This document shows, in pieces, positions 46,009 through 56,639 of a stretch of 64,000 nucleotides of DNA; position 1 is the stretch's first letter; every line of letters begins with the position of its first letter. The notes below the pieces were generated by a model. It searched no databases, had not been told where the DNA came from, and saw only the letters and a program-made list of their open reading frames with translations. Source of the DNA: Cristatella mucedo (Eukaryota > Bryozoa > Phylactolaemata > Cristatellidae); NCBI GenBank assembly GCA_009760855.2, contig WPIO01000023.1, positions 747,501-811,500 of the forward strand, written 5' to 3'. Position numbers and translations under genes: made by a program.

Positions 46009-46775
46009 CTAAAATTCGGGCTTGTTTAGATAAAGATACCACGTCCAAGTTGGTCCATGCATTCGTGACATCCCGTCTCGACTTCTGCAACTCACTGCTT
46101 ACTGGCCTACCAGCATGTGCGATCAGGCGATTGCAGCTGGTGCAAAACTCTGCAGATAGGCTTGTCTGTCGTGAGCTTCACAGTTGCCACATTACTCCAC
46201 TTCTCGCCGATCTGCACTGGCTACCAGTCAAGCAACGGATTGACTTCAAGGTTTTGTCCCTCACTTTTAGGTCCCTTCATTCTATGGCTCCAGCCTATCT
46301 GTCAGATATACTACCCCATCAGGCCAAACATCGTACCACCCGCTTTTCGGAATCCAACAGTCTAGAAATACCTCATACAAACCTTAAATCCTTTGGAGAC
46401 CGTGCATTTAGTTCATATGCTCCCAAAGCCTGGAACTGCCTCCCGACCTGCATCAGAACATCCCCTGACCTGACCACATTTAAAAGGAACCTAAGAACAC
46501 ACCTATTTAGGACAGCATATAGTGGGTCCCTGTGATTCGTCCTCGATGTGCTTATGCGTGCTGACACTGTGCATGCTGCCACTAACAACATTTGCATGTT
46601 GACCCTGTGCATGTTCACCCCTAACCATATTATTCATTTCGTTTGTTTTTCAAACATAATTTTACTTACCATTCAATTGCATTTCACTTTACAGCAAATG
46701 AAAAGCGCCTAGAAAGAGATTAAGTTATTTAAGGGCGCTTTATCAAGTGAATTATTACTATTATTATTATTATTA
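46009..46775 (+). mobile_element. LINE family A, relatively well preserved copy
   Basis: Continuous frame 46050-46535 (161 codons) with [46 protein letters not shown] and FSSYAPKAWNCLP, the complete C-terminal part of the L2/CR1-type protein. The stop is followed by the 3' UTR, hairpin (AAGCGCCTAGAAAGAG ... GGGCGCTTTATC) and ATT tail. 5'-truncated. Useful as the window's family A reference. Confidence 0.95.
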
Positions 46776-47480
46776 ATTCTGCACTATTTTTGCTCGATCT
46801 TTTGGCAGCTTCTGATACTATCGATCGCTAAGTCTTAAAGCGCCTCCATTTCACCTTGGCATCACTGGCACTACACTGCAATGGTTCATGTCCTATCTCA
46901 ATTGGATGCTTCAGAGTATTGATACGAAAGGGCACCGATCATTCTGGGAACCTCTGAAGTATGGGGTACCCCAGGGCTCCGACCTAGGTCCGGTTCATTT
47001 CACGGTTATAATCTCCTTTTTGCCGATGTCATTTCCAGGCATAACCTAGGCTTTCACTTCAGTTCTGATGACAATTGTACCTTTGCTTTGATCCTTCCCA
47101 TCCCTCGAGCTCGTCGAATTCTATAAACTGCCTTGTTGCATGTAATGATGACTTTCGCAAGCAGATGGCAGCAAACCTTCTTAAATTGTATGATCTAAAC
47201 ACCAGGTCATTACTGATGGGCAAATCAAGTGTGACCCAGAAATTGGAAAGGTTAACGCTCACACTTCACACAGGCTCTTCCAGCCCATGTCCTGTTGATC
47301 CTGCACGAAGTCTGGGCGTCCTGCTCCAATGGGACCTCTTAATAGACAACCAAATCAGCTCCACTGTCAAGTTAGCCCACTTTGTGCTACATAACATAAC
47401 TAAAATTCGGGCTTGATTAGGCAGGGATGCCACATCTAAATTAATCCATGCAAATGTGTCATTCCATCTCAACTATGTAA
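46776..47480 (+). mobile_element. LINE family A, 5' half of a copy split by LINE B
   Basis: Begins in the RT palm directly after the ATT tail of the previous copy: LAASDTIDR near 46810, GVPQGSDLGP near 46965, then a frameshifted LKLYDLNTRSLLMG near 47180-47220. It breaks off at AACTATGTAA (47471-47480), resumes at 49073. Many substitutions. Confidence 0.88.
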
Positions 47481-49072
47481 TGTAATGTATCTCCGTCAGA
47501 AACTCCACAAAGTCATAAAGACCACGTGGGTGTTACGCAGGAGAGTTTTGTATAGCGCACTCACAGCCTAAGCGGCTTTCGGTACGCATTCGGTAGCCAA
47601 CAAACTTCGTCTAACGCAACAAAGAGAAAGTGGGAAGCATAGCAGAGTCAGAAGAGCAGTTGAGGTAGTGAGTAGCATAGAAGTAGCAGTTCAGGACCGC
47701 TGAAAAAGATGTGCCAAAGTCGGCAGTTGGAGAGTAGATGTCGTTGCGTAAGAATTGTGGAAGCGAGTTCCACAGTCTAGGACCTGCAGAGCTAAAGCTT
47801 CTGTCGCCAACTGTCTTTAAGCGGAGGAATGGGACAGCTAATTTATTGTCCACATAGGACCTGAGGGCGCGAACAGGCTGAAACTGATGCAGCAGTTCAG
47901 CTAGGTACGAAAAAGCCAAGCCGTGGCGGGCCTTGTGGGTCAGCGTAAGAACTTTGCTCTGTATCCTTTGCTGAACCGGCAACCATCCTAGCTCTTTCAG
48001 CAAAGGAGACACGTGCTCAAACCGCTGGGACTTGAAGACCAGCCTTGCAGCCATATTCATAGTCCACTGTAGTGGCATAATAGCTTTCTTTGGTAGCCCA
48101 GCCAAAAGGGAATTACAATAATCAAGCCGAGACAGAACTAAAGAGCTAGTTAAATTTTTTACAAGCCACTGTGGGAGACAGCTTCTAATCTTGGATACGG
48201 ATCCGATGTGATGGCTAGCTGTAGAGGCAGTCTTCTGAATGAAGCTTTTGAAATTGAGGCAGCTGTCGAACACGACACCTAGATTACGAGCATGTGGTGA
48301 AGGTCGCACAATAGCATCACCTATTAGAATAGCAAAGCCTTTTAATCCAGCCACACGCTTAGGGTGTCCTATGAGAAGCAGTTCGGTTTTATCATCATTT
48401 AATTTCAGGAAGTTTTCCGACATCCAGGATCGAATGTCGGCAAGGCAAGCATTCAGTTTCTCAGTTGCTGCAGCAGATTCCGACGGTTTAAATGACAAAT
48501 GCAACTGAGTATCGTCAGCATAGAAGTGATATCCTATTCCATGGGCCTTAATCACTTTTCCCAGAGGTTGCGTATAAATGGAGAACAGCAAGGGACCAAG
48601 TACAGACCCTTGAGGGACTCCACAGGTGACCCTTCTGATGTCTGAGACCTGACCCCCACACGACACGGATTGAACACGATCAGACAAGTAGGATTTAAAC
48701 CACGCCAAAGCTTCGTCTGCCAGACCGATCGTTGTTCTCAATCGTTCAAGCAGAACTTCGTGATCAATGGTGTCGAAGGCAGCAGACAGATCTAGCAGAG
48801 CTAAGGCAGTGACATTCCCGTCGTCGTTGCCACGTAGAATGTCATTGTTAACACGGAGGAGAGCAGTTTTAGTAGAGTGCTGCCTCTTGAAACCTGATTG
48901 AAATGTTTCTGAGATTCCATTATTTTCAATATGTTCAACTAGCTGCTTAGCAACAATTTTTTCAAGAATCTTTGATAAGAACGGAAGAAGGGAAACTGGA
49001 CGATAGTTTGCTAGGACCTCTGTGTCTAATCCAGGCTTTTTAAGAATAGGTCTAATGATTGCCGATTTGAAA
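47481..49072 (-). mobile_element. LINE family B, young 5'-truncated copy nested in LINE A
   Basis: Inserted within a family A copy. AACTATGTAA before it and AACTAGTGTAA (49073-49083) after it form a probable 10-11 bp target-site duplication with one indel. Its 3' end carries the TTACAT-type pentamer repeat rather than ATT. It contains one uninterrupted RT frame, listed separately. Its 3' UTR is about 95% identical by eye to the fragment at 28.7 kb, so the family was recently active. Confidence 0.93.
47611..49071 (-). CDS. LINE family B reverse transcriptase, 5'-truncated, intact frame
   Basis: About 486 codons, uninterrupted to a stop at 47611. RT motifs are all present: SAIIRPILKKPGLDTEVLAN (fingers), [53 protein letters not shown], and the catalytic FYADDTQLHLSF. 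C-terminal landmarks are [25 protein letters not shown] and RLWNSLP. In life the enzyme copies element RNA at a nicked target. The endonuclease domain and the 5' end are missing, so this copy cannot move by itself. L2/CR1-like by motif spacing. Confidence 0.92.
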   Translation of the reverse strand, partial: FKSAIIRPILKKPGLDTEVLANYRPVSLLPFLSKILEKIVAKQLVEHIENNGISETFQSGFKRQHSTKTALLRVNNDILRGNDDGNVTALALLDLSAAFDTIDHEVLLERLRTTIGLADEALAWFKSYLSDRVQSVSCGGQVSDIRRVTCGVPQGSVLGPLLFSIYTQPLGKVIKAHGIGYHFYADDTQLHLSFKPSESAAATEKLNACLADIRSWMSENFLKLNDDKTELLLIGHPKRVAGLKGFAILIGDAIVRPSPHARNLGVVFDSCLNFKSFIQKTASTASHHIGSVSKIRSCLPQWLVKNLTSSLVLSRLDYCNSLLAGLPKKAIMPLQWTMNMAARLVFKSQRFEHVSPLLKELGWLPVQQRIQSKVLTLTHKARHGLAFSYLAELLHQFQPVRALRSYVDNKLAVPFLRLKTVGDRSFSSAGPRLWNSLPQFLRNDIYSPTADFGTSFSAVLNCYFYATHYLNCSSDSAMLPTFSLLR

Positions 49073-49380
49073 AACTAGTGTAAATCACGGCTTGCTGGTC
49101 TACCGGCCTGTGCAATCAGGCACCTAAAGCTGGTGCAAAACACTGCAGCTAGGGTTGTCTGTCGTGAGAGTTGCAGGCGCCATATATAACTACTATTGAT
49201 TCGTCTTTCACGTGCTTTTGCTGGCTGGCACTGTGTATGTTACCACTAACCGTATTATGCTTGTTGTCATTGAGAATGCTGCCACTAACCATTCGATCGT
49301 GCTACCTTTGCAGCAAGTAGAAAGTGCCTACAGAAAGATTGAGTTTTCTGAGGGCTCTATATTAAATATATTATTGTTAA
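49073..49380 (+). mobile_element. LINE family A, 3' half of the split copy
   Basis: Resumes with CACGGCTTGCTGGTCTACCG and GCAATCAGGCACCTAAAGCT. Much of the coding end is deleted: it jumps from the 'VCRES' region to the 3' UTR near 49195. It ends with AGTGCCTACAGAAAGATTGA and a poor ATT tail. Confidence 0.85.
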
Positions 49381-50689
49381 TGGAAGGTACTGATTTTAGC
49401 CATCTTAACATTGAACTAAGATCTTGCAGAAATGAAGTTTTTCTTTCCCTTTGTAAATAAGTTCATGTAATCACTCGAAGAAAGATGCTTTACCTTTTTC
49501 TCATGAATAGAAAACGTACTACCGAAAAGGCTTCCAATCTGGGTATAACAGGTATATCTAGAGCTAACTACACATAGTTTAGCTCAATTTTATCACAATT
49601 GATTACTTCAAGGATGCTGTTAAGATGACTGACTAAGAACAAATCTGTACTTGCACAGACTTTGATGTTACAAATTGATGACACGCTACCACGTAAGAAA
49701 TTCGAGACTTCTACTTGACCAGTTTGAATATGCTAGAGGGCTAATCAGCCCCCAGGGTATCTATACAAGAAAGAAAACTCATGTAGTCATTTAAAAAATG
49801 GCTGTCGGGATCATATTTAACATTTTTAATATCTGAGATTATGCAGCTGATGGCTTGCTGCACATGCCTAATAAAGATAGCCGTGATTGGTCTGTATTTA
49901 ACGAAATGTAAGATATTAAATTTCAAGCGTAAACTTTTGAAATAGTGAATACATTTTAAAAGATGAAGATAAAATTTAATGTAAATAATCAGAATACTGT
50001 TTTAAAAAAACAGCCCAAGTTCAATATAGATTAATAAACATGACTAAGTCACCATACTTCGTTCGACAAATATACATGGTTTCAATGTCGCACAGTCACA
50101 CCACTATTTTGTGACACACGTCAAGAAAATATTAAACGGGATAGAGATAAAGCATGTCCAATGTAGTGGAAGTTATCTGTAAGTGGAACTGTGCTTCCAG
50201 TATGGAATATGGAACGAAACAATTGAAATAGTGAATTAAACAGGTTATGACTGTGGCTGAAAGCAATATCAGTTATTTAGGTAAAATCATTAACAATAGG
50301 ATTTGTTACAACCTATGGCAATCTACAAATCTTGATGAAAAGGCACTCTAGGTGGTCGTGCCATTCTTTAGTCTCCAATATCAGCACAGTGGCGGTTTTG
50401 GAGACTTCCTGGCGTGCACAACACACTAGTCATGGGCCTGATGAGACTATCACCTACTACATTTGTTTTGCTTTGTCGTAAAGCTTTTACTACAGGAGCC
50501 ACTTCTACCGTTTGTAACAGGCGTCTGTAGCTGTAGCCCAAAAAGTCACAAATATTGATCGGCGACTATTACGCCGAGAGCTATATTTAGCACTCTAATG
50601 AGCCAAAATGGCTGTAGAAATGCATTCAATATGGGTATTGACTGAGTTAGTTTAAAATCTGATCTAAGCACAGAGCCATGGTAATAGGG
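49381..50689. other. No recognisable gene
   Basis: AT-rich with no identified repeat. The minus frame at 49741-49926 lacks any family signature. Confidence 0.4.
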
Positions 50690-51125
50690 CATATGTAAAG
50701 CGAGGCAATCAATTTAATGCCAATAGGCTCTGAGTTTTGTGGGCAAAGTAATCGTAAACTGACTAGTCGTACCACTGCGATGCCGATGGACATGCTAGTT
50801 CATCAACTTAAACTCTTTGGACATGAATTGAATAAAGGCTTACTGAAACACAGAGCACAGAGAGCAGAGAATACAAGTTATTACAACCAAGCCCATAACA
50901 GACTGAAGAATCTTCGATTGGTAATCCGAGTGTTTAATGCAGCCTACAGTGGGAGTTATTGGCAAAGCCGTGAAGCAATGGTTGGCCAAAAACTCTGTTG
51001 TCGGGCAAAGAGCCAAATGGGCGTGCGAGCGGAAACACCACTGCCCACAATCTTTCTGGTTTCTGGTTGCTTGAGAATACCTGCTCTCTTCCTTCTTGCT
51101 GTGATCTTCCTGCCAACTATGAGAA
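50690..51125 (+). mobile_element. Possible Ty3/gypsy integrase C-terminal fragment
   Basis: Open frame 50717-51190 includes MLVHQLKLFGHELNKG and RAENTSYYNQAHNRLKNLRL followed by VIRV. The 'YYN..a..L..L..g..VRV' arrangement resembles the end of gypsy integrase, just before the W-A motif (possibly SYWQSREA). No other pol domain is next to it, so the call is tentative. Confidence 0.4.
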
Positions 51126-51190
51126 TAATGACAAATTTATCGGAGTTTAGATCGAATACAGTAACTATTTATGGACATCAATGGTTTTAA

Positions 51191-52924
51191 AAATAAATGT
51201 ACCTCACACTATCAAATGTGGGTGACAAAGGTGAATATCGCAGCAAATGATGCAGAAAAAGTGCTTAATTTCTAAGTAAACATGTTTCTCACTGATTTAC
51301 ATTTTACTTTCTATTCACCGTACTTGATAACCCAGCAATTCCACTGAATGTAAATTTGTCGAGTACATCCACGGAACTACTTCATGAATTTTTTTTGATT
51401 TGCAGCTTTTATTTTACAGTTCGTTTAATGCAGCAGGCAATCCTCTGTCCCAGGTCACAGGCCGGGTGACAGCCATTTAGGTAACTGATTTTTAGAAAGG
51501 CTTTTACTTCCAAAGACATCATCATTTTTTCAATAACGAAATATGAGCATGGTTTCGCTATACATGACAAAAACATATTGCAAACGCTATGTAAACTGCC
51601 TACAAACAGACAAAAAAGTACTTCAGTGGCACAGTTAAAGTAATAGGAAAAAATTATAGGATAATGTTGGGAAAAAAGAGAAAGGCTAGGGAGAATCAAT
51701 TTAAAATGTAGGAATCATCTTTCCGTGCAACTTTTTATTAAAGATAGCGTGCAGGTTTTCCCATGATTCAATGATGCAAATCAAGATAAGAAGACAGAAG
51801 GGATGCTGTAACCTCTCTGACTTGTATCTGAACCCCGCTTGGATGAAGAGAGCAGTATGCTTGTGCAACTATCAGATATGTATGGCATTAGTATGAAATA
51901 ATTTCTTCAACTCATCAATAAAAGCTGCTAGGAGAGAGATTCAAGCCATCAAAGATATCTAACGAGCTAAAAGAGAAAAGCTAAATCTTCAAAATGTCGA
52001 ATATTTAAAGTGGATCTGACTTGAAAGTGAACTAATTGCCTGCTAGTTTATGTTCTATCAACCGATAGCTAAGCTGTCTGTGCAAGGCATTTAGAGATCT
52101 ATATGAAAGCGATGGCAGGATATGATAAAATGCATGTCAAAAGCAATTCTAGTGAATTGTCAGATACTATAAATGGGGCGTTTAAAAAAAAGTTACGTAC
52201 ATAAATTATACTCGAGCTATTTATGCATCAAAGAGTGTTAAAAAAGGTGCACACACGTAGGTAAGGTTTTTAATATTCTAGATTTCTACGAAAAATGCCG
52301 AATATTATGTGTGTTACGAAACTACATTGCGAAATTGAAAATTAAGTTATATCAATATGTAGATGAAATCTCAGGTTTTGGTTGCACATTATAAGCTTTA
52401 AAAGTGCTGTTATGTATTTGATTTGATGGTAATTGGTTTTTCAGAATTGATTTTTTTTTGAAATTTTTGATTCGCATATCTTACGCAACAATCACAGCTG
52501 TCATATTTCAATTATGTATCTACAAGCAACTAAATTAGGAAAAAAGAAAACCTCAAATTTGCTTACAAGGTGGTTTGCGATATCAAGGGCCCAGCTGGTT
52601 TGCAAAATTTGCAGAGATATTTTGTTTAGATTAAAAATTTTTTGAATAGAAATTTATTCTGTAAACAGGATATTAAATTTTGAGATTCTCCGAGATATAT
52701 GATAATTACGCAATTACTCTCTTTCCGCTGGTCACAGCTGGCTAGAAAATCAGCAGTCATTACTTGGCTAGCTAAGAGATTTACCTACGCCCAAGATTGT
52801 ATAGGTCCGATATATCGTTTTTATCTGTGCCCAAGATGGTTCAACAGATGTTAAATCTCGAGTGACAGTACGAACAGATTTATTAACAGTACAAGTTAAT
52901 GTATTTTGTTCATTTTTAAGTTTA
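51191..52924. other. No recognisable gene
   Basis: AT-rich DNA with short frames only. No repeat family or exon identified on either strand. Confidence 0.45.
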
Positions 52925-53009
52925 AGTAAATATAAATAATTGGAATCAATTTGTTATGCCCGTAAGGGGAATTAATCGCTATCCAGTTGCTTCACACTAC
53001 CTCGATGAC
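52925..53009 (-). mobile_element. SINE family S1 tail fragment, cut by LINE B
   Basis: Plus-strand GCCCGTAAGGGGAATTAATC then GCTATCCAGTTGCTTCACAC parallels the S1 tail at 25.7 kb, with the ATAAAT-rich end preceding it. It stops at the 3' end of the family B LINE at 53010. A stretch with GTGAGTACCTTAACC after that LINE (54420-54475) may be the displaced SINE 5' part. Confidence 0.5.
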
Positions 53010-54418
53010 TGTAATGTAATGTATCTCCGTTTGTAATTCCACTTAGCCGTAACGACTATGTGGGTGTTATGCGGGAGAGTTGTATAACGAGCTCACAGCC
53101 TATGCGACTTTCGGTACGCATGCGGTAGCCAACAGACTTCATAAAACGCAGCAAAGAGAAAGTGGGAAGCATAGCAGAGTCAAGAGAGCAGTTGAAGCAT
53201 TTAGTAGCGTGGGAATAGCAGCTCTGAACCGCTGAAAAGGATGAGCCATAGTCGGCAGCAAGAGAATAATTGTCGTTGCATAGGAATTGTGGAAGCGAGT
53301 TCCACAGTCAAGGACCTGCAGAGCTAAAGCTTCTGTCACATACTGTCTTCAAGCAGAGGAATAGAACAACTAATTTATTGTCCGTACATGACCGGAGGGC
53401 ACGAGGAGGCTGAAATTGGTGCAGCAGTTCAGCTAGGTATGGAAGAACCAGCCGAGGCAGGCATTGTCGGTCAGTGTAAGAACTTCGCTCTGCATCTTTT
53501 CATCAACCGACAGCCATCCTAGCATTTATTTAGCAAAAGGAGGCGCGTAGTCAAACCTCTGGGACTTGAAAGCTAGCTTTGCAGCAATATACATAGCCAG
53601 CTGTAGTGGCTTATTTGCTTTCTTGGGTAGCCCAGCCGAAAGAGAATTACAATAATCAAGCTGAGATGGAACTAAGGAGTTAGTTAAATTACTTGCAGGC
53701 CACTTTGGAAGACAGCTCCTAATCATGGATAGGGATCGGACGCGATGGCTAGCTGTAGAAGCAGTCTTCTGAATGAAGCTTTTAAAATTGAGGCAGCTGT
53801 CGAAAAGACACCTAAATTTCAAGCACGTGGTGATGGTTGCACAATAGCATCACATATTAGAAGAGCAATGCATTTTAATCTAGCCGCAGGCATAGGGTGT
53901 CCTTTGAACAGCAGTTTGGTTGTATCGTCATTTTGTTTCAAGAAGTTTTCCGACATCCGGGATTGAAGGTTGGCAAGGCAAGCATTTAGTTTATCGGTTG
54001 TTGAAGCAGATTCCGATGGCTTGAATGATTAATACAGCTGAGTATCGTCAGCATAAAAAGTGATATCCTTTCCCATAGACTATAATTACTTTTCCCAGAG
54101 TTTGAGTATAAACAGAGAACGGCAATGGACCAAGGACGGTCCATTGAGGGACTCCGCAGGTGACCCATCTCGTGTGCCTGAGACCTGACCCAAACACGAC
54201 ACGGATTGAACAGGATCTGACACGTAAGATTTAAACCACGCCATTGCCTCGTCTGCCAGACCGATTACTGTTCTCAATTGTTCAAGTTGAACGTCGTGAT
54301 GGATGATGTCGAAGGCATCTGATAGATCTAGCAGAGCTAGGGCAGTGACATTCCCGTAATTGTTGCCACATAGAATATGAATGTTAACATGGAGGAGAAC
54401 AGACTGTCCCAACAACCT
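53010..54418 (-). mobile_element. LINE family B, decayed 5'-truncated copy
   Basis: Same extent as the copy at 47.5-49.1 kb but older. Minus-strand pieces include ALALLDLSDAFDIIHHDVQL (54300-54350), [20 protein letters not shown] (53740-53810) and LDYCNSLSAGLPKKA near 53640. Frameshifts near 54150 and 53820 and several stops. The TGTAATGTAATG 3' repeat is present at 53010. Confidence 0.93.
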
Positions 54419-56400
54419 TTTCAAAGGTGAGCACCTTGACCTCGGCCGTCTTAGGTGAGTACCTTAACCTTTGCACAAAAGCAGGGCGACTCCTGAAAGT
54501 CTTGTAAAGCTGAGAAAACTCGTCTTTAGCTGTGTCCTTTACAGCGACTGACAATACGATTTCATTTCGCCGCTTATTTTACTTATTTTGAGGTTAAACA
54601 CATTACAGTTGACGACTGTCATTTGTATCAACAATTTTTCTAAGCAAATATAAGTAACATTAAAATTGCGAATCAAGTAAAGCCAATAGTTACCCTATAT
54701 CTATCATCCTGCTGATGTCTCAGTAGAGGTCCATTCGTTAGTGAAGAGTCGTTTCCTGTCTGCAAGTACGTCATACAATGTGAACCAGTATCACTCCAGT
54801 GGCAAGGTGATCGATTTTCACGACGGGGTTTCGTGTGCCCACTGGCAGGGAGTTGAGAGTGCTGAATGCTCCTTTGCCACTTACTAATTGGGGCAATTGC
54901 AACGATGAATCTATTTTCAGATTAAGATTTTCTCTATATTGCAGGCGCACATAATAACTAAGTTGTCAGTTATTAACAGTCACCGATTTCAGAAACACGG
55001 TTTTTAGTTCATAATGTAAGCAATAGTGTAAGTAAGATTGATCTTCATCAAATTATAAGCATTATTAAGCACACACCTGACTACAGGGGACAGTGTCAAC
55101 AGCATGATCCAGCGAAATCTACCAAAATCCGCTGCAGCGGATCTAATGACAATCCTGATTGTGAATGATGCGAAATTTAGTAGATATCACTGACCAACAG
55201 TGTAATGTACTATGAAATAAAAGTTGCACAATTCTGCAGTGATGTTTGACTGATTTTCCGTAGTTTAGTGTGGAGTGATATAGATTGAGGTAATGGCCAG
55301 CGTCTATGCAGCTCACAGGCATATGAATAGCTAGTACAACGGTCTATAATGTAATGAGTAAGCTATGACAATGGAGTAATACAGTATCGGTAAAATTAAA
55401 GCTTTGAATCTCTGATTACTGAGTGATTTTTCTGAGAGCGGATTTTGATGGATTGTCATAATTTATTGCATGCCTACTCACTGACATACACCATTATGCA
55501 GATTATCGACCAAGTATTGTCACTCACTTTAAGATCCCTAAATTTTCTCGCAGGGGCCCACACAACCTAACAATCTACTACTCAAGTTAGGCATCAGCTG
55601 CCGATGGGCTGTCAACTGAGCCGTGACAGCTTGTGATAGTCGATAGGTTATGTTTCTTACTACTAGTTATAGGCCATTGCTCTCCTTTCCTCTATCTTTT
55701 CCGTTCGTAGAAGATGGTTTGAGTGCCATTGTGCGGACAGTCTTGAAAGAGTTGTGGAAAACCGTTTTTTTCTCTGAAACCTCAGTGTTATTGGCTTCGC
55801 TGACATTTTCTACTTAGATTTTAAAAGAAGATATGAAGCCACAGTCTGGAGAAATCTTTCTGAGAAAAAGCGTTGTCCCCGTCTGGAATCTGCGATTGCC
55901 TTAGGATGCATTGTGTTTCCTCACTACAGTAACATTCATTTAAAACGGGACGCTATTCTTTAGCAATACTTGCGGTGTTGCCCTTATATATTGTTATTGT
56001 TTCTATAGCCGTTAGATTTAAGCTAAGAATGCATACCAACTGGCAATTCTCCATATAAAACTAGCAGTAAAGGGATATATATTTTTGGAATTATATTAAA
56101 TGCACTCATGTACTGCTTAAATGCTCGCGTTTGATATTTTTAAGGCAGCAGCAGAAATTCGTTTATCATATCCTTTTGTGTGTTCATGAATCCCTAGTAA
56201 GGTTGTAACACCAGATAGCTAGCTCCAGTACTCTTAACAAGATACCAAAAGAGTTCGTTTCTTTACAGTTGCAGCTGTTAACGGCTCATCAATAGTTCTA
56301 CGGAAGTTTAGTTTCAAGTTCTTCACGTATGAAAACGTTTTTCCTTGAACTAAATTATTTCAATTGGTTTTTCATTTGAAGGACAGCACCAGGGTGTAAG
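54419..56400. other. No recognisable gene
   Basis: Apart from a possible SINE fragment at the left edge (two GTGAGNACCTT motifs about 35 bases apart), nothing is identifiable. Downstream exons of the orphan SAMHD1-like exon would be expected here, but I could not find any. Confidence 0.4.
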
Positions 56401-56492
56401 CTCTAAATTTTCAGACTTGCAGCAATGATATTGATGATATTGATAATGGGGATTCCTAAGTAATATGAAATATCACGATAGTCCCAACTCAC

Positions 56493-56639
56493 CTCTGGTT
56501 TCATGTCATATTTATTGCACCACCTTGCAAATGCGTTTCTCGCAGCTTCGAGCTTTTCTCCGGATTCATCTTTGCAATAAACGCGCAAGCTTTCCTCAGG
56601 TTGTGAGTTAGATTTCAAAAAAGTAAGATGGGAAAATTC
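56493..56639 (-). CDS. Orphan SAMHD1-like C-terminal exon (paralogue of exon 11)
   Basis: Acceptor CCGTTTAACTTTTAG, donor GTGAGT, 49 whole codons. Encodes QPEESLRVYCKDESGEKLEA and ARNAFARWCNKYDMKPE. 'RVYCK', the Ala-Ala/Phe spacing and 'Wc' match the SAMHD1 C-terminal block as well as, or better than, exon 11 at 13.2-13.4 kb. It lies 13 kb upstream of the first visible exon of the complete gene, so it cannot be that gene's C-terminus. Best read as part of a tandem duplicate extending right of the window, or a stranded exon. No companion exon was found at 56.6-64 kb. Confidence 0.75.

Noticed and set aside
50934-51116. 60-codon minus frame opposite the possible gypsy fragment
   Set aside because: Antisense shadow with no signature.
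56403-56618. 71-codon frame read through to a stop as an intact terminal exon
   Set aside because: Homology ends at the GTGAGT donor at 56492; the remainder looks like intron read-through.
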